Shown here: one piece after another, positions 58,392-64,000 of the stretch
Position numbering within the stretch: the first letter of the stretch is position 1
How the letters are laid out: every line of letters begins with the position of its first letter
Origin: Nonomuraea roseoviolacea subsp. carminata
GTDB lineage: Bacteria; Actinomycetota; Actinomycetes; Streptosporangiales; Streptosporangiaceae
Assembly: GCF_024172185.1 (NCBI RefSeq)
Contig: NZ_JAMZEC010000001.1
Coordinates: forward strand, 4,360,001-4,424,000
DNA: 64,000 nucleotides
Direction: 5' to 3'
The notes under the pieces: model-generated
The model's input: the letters and a program-made list of their open reading frames with translations, nothing else
Databases searched by the model: none
Told to the model about the DNA's origin: nothing
Position numbers and translations under genes: made by a program

Positions 58392-60167
58392 TCAACCGTG
58401 CGGGTTGGTCAGCGGCTTGGTGCGCTCCAGGGTCGTGTCCAGGTCGTCGGAGTGCCGGCCGTTCGCCGAGCGCGGGCGGCGGCGGCCCTCGGGCGTGCCC
58501 GGCTGCTCGTCGTGGGCCGGTTCCCAGCGGTCGTCGGGCTCGTGGACCGGTGCCAGGTGGCCGTCCGGCTCATGGGCCGGTTCGGGCTGGCCGTCCGGCT
58601 CATAGGCCGCTCCGGGCCGGCCGTCCGGCTCATAGGCCGCTCCGGGGTGGGCGCGGGGCTCATCGGCAGGTTCGTGGTGGTCGCCCGGCCCGCCGGTGCG
58701 CGCCTCGATCCGCTCGTCCACGGCGCGGAGCCGGCGGCGCCGCCGTACGGCCAGCCAGACGAGCGTGGCGGTCAGCGCCGCCCCCAGCGTCGCGAACCCC
58801 GCCACGCTGCTCTCCGACAGCGACAGCAGCAGCCCGACCAGCCCGCCGAACACCCACGCGAGCTGGAGCAGCGCCTCGACCACGCCGAACGTGGACGAGC
58901 GCACCTCCTCGCCGATCTCCCGCTGCACGATCGCGTCGAGCGCCAGCTTGCCCAGCTCCTGGGCGAACCCGGTGACCAGCGAGATCGCCACGGCGGTCCA
59001 CAGCCCGAACAGGGCGGCGCTGACGATCGTGGTGACGCAGGTGACGGCGAGCGTGATGAGCACGATGACCTGCGGCGACCGCCGCCGCGCCCAGTTCGCG
59101 GCCACCGCGCCGAGCAGGCCGCCGAGCCCGGCCGCCAGCGCGAGCAGCCCGATCGTCTTCGGCACGTCGAAGAACGGCTGACGCTCGGCCAGCCACGGCA
59201 CGCCGCCGTCCTGGACGAGGAAGAGCAGGAAGAACAGCAGGAAGCCGGAGAACAGGCGGATCGCCACATTCGCCCAGACCGCCTCGGCCACGGCCGGGCC
59301 CACCTGGAGCAGCGTGCGCCACTTCGGCGGGCCGCCCGGCTCGCCGTCCGCCTCCTCCAGGTCGGGCGAGTCGACGTGGCGCGGCAGCCGTACGGCCGAG
59401 ACGCCCGCGAGCAGGAACACCACCATCGCCACGCGCAGCACGGCCGCGCTGCCCAGCCAGGCGGACAGCCCCGCGCCGACGGGCACCACCGCGCCCGCCG
59501 AGACCAGCGAGAACAGCGCGACCCGGGCGTTGGCCGACACCAGCGTGATGTCGGCGGGCAGCACGCTCGGCATGATCGCCGCCCGCGACACGTTGTACGC
59601 CTTGGACAGCACGAGGACCCCGAGCGCCCCGCCGAACAGCGTCACCACGTCGCCCGGCCCCACGGCGGCGGCCATCGCGAAACACAGCAGCCCCCGCCCG
59701 AACAGCGTGCCGGCCATCACGTAGCGGCGGCCCGACCGGAACCGGTCGAGGATGGGTCCCACGAACGGCGCGAGCAGGGCGAACGGCAGCATCGTGATGA
59801 GCAGGTACAGCGCCACGGGCCCGCGCGCCTCGCCCACCGGCACGCCGAAGAACACCGTGCTGGCCAGCGCCACCGTGACCAGCGCGTCGCCCGCGCCGTG
59901 GCCGGCGGTCAGCTCGATCAGGCGGCCGAGCCCCGTGCGGCCGGCGCCGCCCGCGTGGGTCAGGCGCCTCGTGGCCCGTCCGGCCCCGCGCACCCCGCCG
60001 GCGGCGGCCAGGCCGGCGAACATGACCCCGCGCCCGGTCGCCCGGGCGGCCCTGGCGGTGCCGGAGGCCGTGACGCGGCCGGCGCGCGCGGTCGCGCGGC
60101 CCGCGCCGGCCATCCCGCGGCCGACGCGCCGCGACATCTGCCGCGCCCTGTCCCAGCCACCCTCCAC
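58392..60167 (-). CDS. MFS transporter with repeat-rich cytoplasmic tail
   Basis: 591 residues. An Arg/Ala/Gly-rich N-terminus (about 70 residues) precedes about ten to twelve membrane helices (for example LALVFF-like segments around ALVTVALASTVFFGVPVGEA and GPVALYLLITMLPFALLAPF). GRLAGTLFGRGLLC-type loops fit the major facilitator fold. The last 90 residues are hydrophilic and contain YEPDGRPGAA / YEPDGQPEPA / HEPDGHLAPV repeats. The substrate is unknown. GTG at 60167 is drawn; ATG at 60137 is an alternative. Confidence 0.85.
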   Translation of the reverse strand: MEGGWDRARQMSRRVGRGMAGAGRATARAGRVTASGTARAARATGRGVMFAGLAAAGGVRGAGRATRRLTHAGGAGRTGLGRLIELTAGHGAGDALVTVALASTVFFGVPVGEARGPVALYLLITMLPFALLAPFVGPILDRFRSGRRYVMAGTLFGRGLLCFAMAAAVGPGDVVTLFGGALGVLVLSKAYNVSRAAIMPSVLPADITLVSANARVALFSLVSAGAVVPVGAGLSAWLGSAAVLRVAMVVFLLAGVSAVRLPRHVDSPDLEEADGEPGGPPKWRTLLQVGPAVAEAVWANVAIRLFSGFLLFFLLFLVQDGGVPWLAERQPFFDVPKTIGLLALAAGLGGLLGAVAANWARRRSPQVIVLITLAVTCVTTIVSAALFGLWTAVAISLVTGFAQELGKLALDAIVQREIGEEVRSSTFGVVEALLQLAWVFGGLVGLLLSLSESSVAGFATLGAALTATLVWLAVRRRRRLRAVDERIEARTGGPGDHHEPADEPRAHPGAAYEPDGRPGAAYEPDGQPEPAHEPDGHLAPVHEPDDRWEPAHDEQPGTPEGRRRPRSANGRHSDDLDTTLERTKPLTNPHG

Positions 60168-60402
60168 GGTTACCAGTCATACCCGATGGACGTCGGCTGC
60201 CGGGCGATCACGGTTCACCGTTGGGTCTTCCGGATGTATCGACATCTTTTGCCGAATTCCGCGCATGGCCCGTACGGGACCCGGGTTCACCTGCCATGGG
60301 ACGAGCGGAGGCGGGGGAGATCCGCGCAGTCGGCACCTTCAGGTCCGGTCATGGGTGAGAATGAAGTGTGAGCGAACAGCACCTTTCGGCGGAGGCGGTC
60401 CG

Positions 60403-61221
60403 ATGAGCCGCACCCGGACTCGCGTCTCCGCCCCCGACCAGGCCTGCGTCGCCGCGGTCGACCTGGCTCGCGCCGCCGCGGAGGAGCTCGCGCGACCCGG
60501 CGAGCCGGGCGAGCACCTCGGCTTCGAGGCCGAGGGCGACCGGGTCGTCACTCACTACTTCGCCTGCCTCGACCGCGCCTACCGGGGCTGGCGCTGGGCG
60601 GTCACCGTCACCCGCGCCTCCCGCGCGAAGAAGGTCACGGTGAGCGAGGCGGTCCTGCTGCCCGGCTCGGGGGCCCTGCTGGCGCCCGAGTGGCTGCCGT
60701 GGAGCGAGCGCCTGCGCCCCGGCGACCTCGGCGTGGGCGACCTGCTGCCGAGCCCGGACGACGACGACCGGCTGGAGCCGGGTTTCGCCGAGACCGACGA
60801 AGACGTCGACCGCCAGATGGTTTTCGAGTACGGCCTGGGCCGGGCACGTGTGCTCTCGGCCATCGGCAAGGACCGGGCAGCCAAGCGCTGGCACTCGGGC
60901 GAGCACGGGCCGCACACTCCGATCGCACACGCCGCGCCCGCGCAGTGCTCCACCTGTGGGTTCTACTGGCTGCTCGCGGGTGGGCTCCGGCACATGTTCG
61001 GGGTCTGCGCGAATGAGTACGCGCCCGACGACGGCAAGGTGGTGGCCGCCGACCACGGGTGCGGCGCCCACTCCGAGGCGGCGGTCATGCCGCCGCCGGT
61101 CGAGCAGGCCACGCCGATCCTCGACGACCTCGGCTACGACCTGATCGAGGAGGAGCAGGGCGACGACGAGGACGAGGGCTCGGCCGACGAGCCGGCCGCC
61201 GAGGAGCTGGACCGCGCCTGA
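60403..61221 (+). CDS. DUF3027 protein
   Basis: 272 residues. WRWAVTVTRASRAKKVTVSE and PEWLPWSERLRPGDLGVGDL, plus the late CSTCGFYWLLAGGLRHMFGV with its cysteines, match DUF3027, widespread in actinobacteria and of unknown function. The tail is strongly acidic (EEEQGDDEDEG). ATG follows GGCGGAGGCGG. The C-terminal codons (ELDRA and stop) are the first unit of the tandem array that follows. Confidence 0.9.
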   Translation: MSRTRTRVSAPDQACVAAVDLARAAAEELARPGEPGEHLGFEAEGDRVVTHYFACLDRAYRGWRWAVTVTRASRAKKVTVSEAVLLPGSGALLAPEWLPWSERLRPGDLGVGDLLPSPDDDDRLEPGFAETDEDVDRQMVFEYGLGRARVLSAIGKDRAAKRWHSGEHGPHTPIAHAAPAQCSTCGFYWLLAGGLRHMFGVCANEYAPDDGKVVAADHGCGAHSEAAVMPPPVEQATPILDDLGYDLIEEEQGDDEDEGSADEPAAEELDRA

Positions 61222-61327
61222 GCCCGGCCGCCGGGAATACCGGGGGCCTGGACCGCGCTTGAGCCAGGCCGCCGGGAGCACCGGCGGCCTGGACCGCGCC
61301 CGAGCCCGGCAGCCGCGAGCGGTCGGG
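61207..61327. repeat. three 41-bp repeats copying the DUF3027 3' end
   Basis: Units start CTGGACCGCGCC at 61207, 61248 and 61289, an exact 41-bp period. The first contains the real last codons and TGA; the second and third are downstream copies (the second reads CTTGAG, the third CCCGAG). Each carries a CCGCCGG...CCGG(C/G)GG-type hairpin. Confidence 0.9.
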
Positions 61328-61442
61328 CACGCCGACGAGGGCTCCGGCGGCTCCGGGTCCCGTGATCGTCCACGGGACCGGGAGTGTCGGTGAGGGCCGC
61401 TAACCTACGGTGGCCCCCTACTCCCAACCAGGATCGTGATCC

Positions 61443-64000
61443 ATGACCGACACCTTCGGCACCGACCGGATGCGGGCCGCCGTGCTCGCCGCCTGGACGG
61501 CCTCGCCCGCCCGTTTCCGCGAGGACGCCAACGCCGAGGAGGACTTCGCCCTCGGCGGCTACCGTGACCGGCTGATCGTCGAGCTCGCCCAGAACGCCGC
61601 CGACGCGGCCCTGCGCGCCGGCGTGCCGGGGGTGCTCCGGCTGACCCTGCGCGACGGCGTGCTGACCGCCGCCAACACCGGCGCCCCGCTCGACGCGACC
61701 GGCGTGGAGAGCCTGTCCACGCTGCGGGTCTCCGGCAAGCGCGGCGAGACGGGCACCGCGGGCCGGTTCGGCGTCGGGTTCGCCGCGGTGGTGTCGGTGT
61801 GCGACGAGCCGTCCGTCGGCTCCCGCGGGGCGGGCTCCGTCCGCTGGTCGCGGGCGGAGACGGCCGCCCTGGTGTCCGGCACGCCCGCGCTGGCCGGCGA
61901 GCTCGACTCCCGCTCCGGCCACGTGCCGCTGCTGCGCCTGCCGTTCGCCGCCGACCCGCTGGAGGTGCCGGAGGGCTTCGACACGCTCGTCCGCCTCCCG
62001 CTGCGCGACGAGGCGGCCGTCGCGGCCGTGCGCCGCATGCTGGAGGAGACCAGCCCGGCGCTGCCGCTGGGCATGCCGGCGCTGACCGCCATCGAGATCG
62101 ACGTCGAGGGCGCGACCCGCACGGTGGCCGCGGGCGGATGGCACGTGGTCTCCGAGGAGGGCGACTTCGGGCCGGAGCAGGTGGCCGAGCTGTTCGCCGA
62201 CCGGCCCACCGAGGAGCGCGCCCGGCCGTACTGGTCGGTCCGCTGGGCCGTGCCCGTGGCGGCCCCGGACGGCTCCGAGACCGGGGCTGGTGCGTCCTTC
62301 GGCGGCTCGGCGGCCGGGAGTTCCGGCGGTGGCGGTTCGGCGGCCGAGGCCGGGGCGGGTGGCGTCGGGGAGCCGAGGCCGCTGCCCGGCACCGTGCCGC
62401 CCGTGGTCCACGCGCCGACGCCCAGCGACGAGCCGCTCGACCTGCCGGCGCTGCTCATCGCCTCGTTCCCGATGGCCACCGACCGGCGCCACGTCGCCAA
62501 GGGGCCGCTGACCGACTTCCTCATCGAGCGGGCCGCCGACGCCTACGTCCGGCTGCTCCAGGAGCTGCCGCGCACCCCCGCGCTGCTCGACCTCGTGCCC
62601 GCGCTCATGGGCAAGGGCGAGCTCGACGCCCGCATCCGCCGGGCCATCCTGCGCAGGCTGCCCGGCACGCCGCTGCTGCCCGCCCTGTCCGCGCCCGCGC
62701 CCGCCGTGCAGACGCCGTCGTTCGCCGACGCCGAGGTCTACGAGCCCGACGCCGAGTGGCGGGTCGAGCACCCGGCGCCGGAGCGCCAGGGCGACGGCTG
62801 GGTGGTCGCGGGCCGCGAGGCGGCCGTGGTCGCGGGCTCCGGCGAGCTGCTGGCCGCCGTCGCCGACTTCGTGCCCGGCCTGCTGCCCACGGGCTGGCCC
62901 GCCCGGCACCCGGCCATGGCCTCGCTCGGCGTGCGCCGGGTGGAGCTGGCCGAGGTCGTCGACCTGCTGTCGGGCGAGGCCGTGGAGGGGCGCGAGCCGT
63001 CGTGGTGGCGCTCGCTGTACGACGTGCTGCCCGCCGACGACCCCGAGTCGCTCGGCGCGCTGCCGGTGCCGCTGGCCGACGGCCGCCTGGTGCGTGGCCC
63101 GCGCGGCACCCTCATCCTCGACCTCGACGGCTCGGGCGCCGGGTCCTCGGGCGGTGCCGGTGCCTCGGGTCGCGGCGGTTCCGCGGGCGCCTCGGGTCGC
63201 GGCGGTTCGACGGAGGAGCCGGGGCTGGACCTGACGCCGCTGGGCCTGCGCATCGTCCACCCCGACGCGGCCCACCCCGCGCTGCTGCGGCTCGGCGCGG
63301 CCGAGGCCACGCCGCGCACGATCCTGGAGGACCCGCTCACCAGGGAGGCCGTCTCCCAGTCGCTCGACAGCCCCGACCCCGAGCCCGTGGCCCGGGCGGT
63401 GCTGTCGCTCGTCGAGGCGGGCGGCCTGGCGCCCGGCGAGGCCCCGTGGCTGGCCGAGCTGGCGCTGCCCGCCACCGACGGCGAGCTGTACCCCGCGGGC
63501 GAGCTCATGCTGGCCGACGGGGCGCTGGCCCGGCTGGTCGAGCCCGGCGGCCATCTCGGCGTGGCCGCCGCCGAGCTGGAGGAGACCTACGGCGCGCGCG
63601 TGCTGGCCGCCGCCGGGGTGCTCGACGGGTTCGCCGTGGTCCACGACGCCGACGTGCTGCTCGACCACGACGACTGCGACCACGACCTCGACGGCGAGGA
63701 CGACTGGCTCGACCACGTCCTCGACCTGCTGCCCGACCTCGACGTGCCGCCGGTCGTGCCGGAGTTCACGGCGGTGCGCGACCTGGAGCTGGTCGCCGAC
63801 TGGCCGGCCGCGCTGGCCCTGCTGGCCAGGCCGCCGCTGCGGGCCGCGCTCCACCCGCTGCGCGTCGAGGGCGTCGAGGTGCCGTCCTACACGGCGTGGT
63901 GGCTGTCCCACCATCCCGTGCTGGACAGCCGGCGCCCGCGCGAGCTGCGGCTGCCCGGCGCCGACCCGCTGCTCCAGGGCCTGTACGCCGACGCGCCGGC
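61443..64000 (+). CDS. sacsin/Hsp90-like ATPase-domain protein (runs past the window end)
   Basis: At least 852 residues, with no stop before 64000. The N-terminal GHKL ATPase of the sacsin/Hsp90 type is visible: ELAQNAADAA (N box, residues about 46-55), NTGAPLDATG and GRFGVGFAAVVSVCDEP (G boxes, near 98-116). It is followed by a long part without recognised domains, interrupted by two Gly/Ser-rich linkers (about residues 280-310 and 562-592). Such genes are often labelled chaperone-like in actinobacteria; the role is unknown. ATG at 61443 lies 28 bp after TAACCTACGGT; no strong ribosome site. Confidence 0.85.
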   Translation, partial: MTDTFGTDRMRAAVLAAWTASPARFREDANAEEDFALGGYRDRLIVELAQNAADAALRAGVPGVLRLTLRDGVLTAANTGAPLDATGVESLSTLRVSGKRGETGTAGRFGVGFAAVVSVCDEPSVGSRGAGSVRWSRAETAALVSGTPALAGELDSRSGHVPLLRLPFAADPLEVPEGFDTLVRLPLRDEAAVAAVRRMLEETSPALPLGMPALTAIEIDVEGATRTVAAGGWHVVSEEGDFGPEQVAELFADRPTEERARPYWSVRWAVPVAAPDGSETGAGASFGGSAAGSSGGGGSAAEAGAGGVGEPRPLPGTVPPVVHAPTPSDEPLDLPALLIASFPMATDRRHVAKGPLTDFLIERAADAYVRLLQELPRTPALLDLVPALMGKGELDARIRRAILRRLPGTPLLPALSAPAPAVQTPSFADAEVYEPDAEWRVEHPAPERQGDGWVVAGREAAVVAGSGELLAAVADFVPGLLPTGWPARHPAMASLGVRRVELAEVVDLLSGEAVEGREPSWWRSLYDVLPADDPESLGALPVPLADGRLVRGPRGTLILDLDGSGAGSSGGAGASGRGGSAGASGRGGSTEEPGLDLTPLGLRIVHPDAAHPALLRLGAAEATPRTILEDPLTREAVSQSLDSPDPEPVARAVLSLVEAGGLAPGEAPWLAELALPATDGELYPAGELMLADGALARLVEPGGHLGVAAAELEETYGARVLAAAGVLDGFAVVHDADVLLDHDDCDHDLDGEDDWLDHVLDLLPDLDVPPVVPEFTAVRDLELVADWPAALALLARPPLRAALHPLRVEGVEVPSYTAWWLSHHPVLDSRRPRELRLPGADPLLQGLYADAP

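Noticed and set aside
61134..63914. 926-codon open frame on the minus strand
   Set aside because: It lies opposite the sacsin/Hsp90-like gene, has no motif and shows composition typical of an antisense shadow in GC-rich DNA.

Overview
The window is high-GC actinobacterial chromosome. The 23S rRNA, the heavy use of GTG starts, a SepF-type division protein, DUF3263, DUF3027, an XPB helicase, a HelD-like helicase, CIRCE control of groEL and an S-box in front of threonine synthase all point to an actinomycete. The overall style suggests Streptosporangiales (Nonomuraea/Streptosporangium-like), but that rank is an inference. It is core chromosome; the only mobile-element trace is a broken transposase.

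Layout. 1-2507: 3' part of an rRNA operon (23S, 5S, terminator). 2521-4616: a strip of decayed genes (membrane protein with a nonsense codon, SUKH-like fragment, IS5-type transposase fragment, frameshifted LuxR-type response regulator), then 1.3 kb with no gene I can support. 5927-14311: a sepF paralogue, a membrane protein, argS coupled to a CtpE-like P-type ATPase, plsX and a DUF1707 protein. 14481-20408: KamA-like radical SAM enzyme, a secreted repeat protein, a 13E12-like fragment with a LexA-type box, and a polysaccharide/teichoic-acid type ABC exporter. 20879-26601: five-gene peptide/nickel-type ABC importer. 26704-30655 (minus strand): thiolase/DUF35 pair behind a palindromic operator, mycosin-like protease, SAM hydroxide adenosyltransferase. 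30773-34597: DUF3263, otsB, secreted protein, otsA, ECF sigma factor. 34676-38790: SAM riboswitch, thrC-like, cysO-like, cold-shock gene, tandem CIRCE, groL. 38897-41280: ECF sigma factor with coupled membrane partner, and a PEBP protein. 41355-47144: ROK repressor diverging from a fructose-type ABC operon with an epimerase and a kinase. 47202-56128: HelD-like helicase, XPB helicase, DUF4190, acyl-CoA ligase, XPB-associated protein. 56373-64000: TetR, HAD phosphatase, cold-shock domain protein, MFS transporter, DUF3027, and the start of a sacsin/Hsp90-like ATPase that runs off the window.

How parts work together. The most interesting unit is S-box / ThrC-like / CysO-like (34676-36384). A SAM-OFF switch ahead of a PLP enzyme of the threonine-synthase fold, followed by a sulfur-carrier protein, fits sulfur-carrier-dependent homocysteine (methionine) synthesis better than threonine synthesis. 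The ROK operon reads as uptake, epimerisation and phosphorylation of a ketose, with a nested inverted repeat as its operator. A recurring structural oddity is that the last codons and stop of several genes (otsA, the HelD-like gene, the DUF3027 gene) are tandemly duplicated into the following intergenic space, two of the three arrays with hairpins in every copy.
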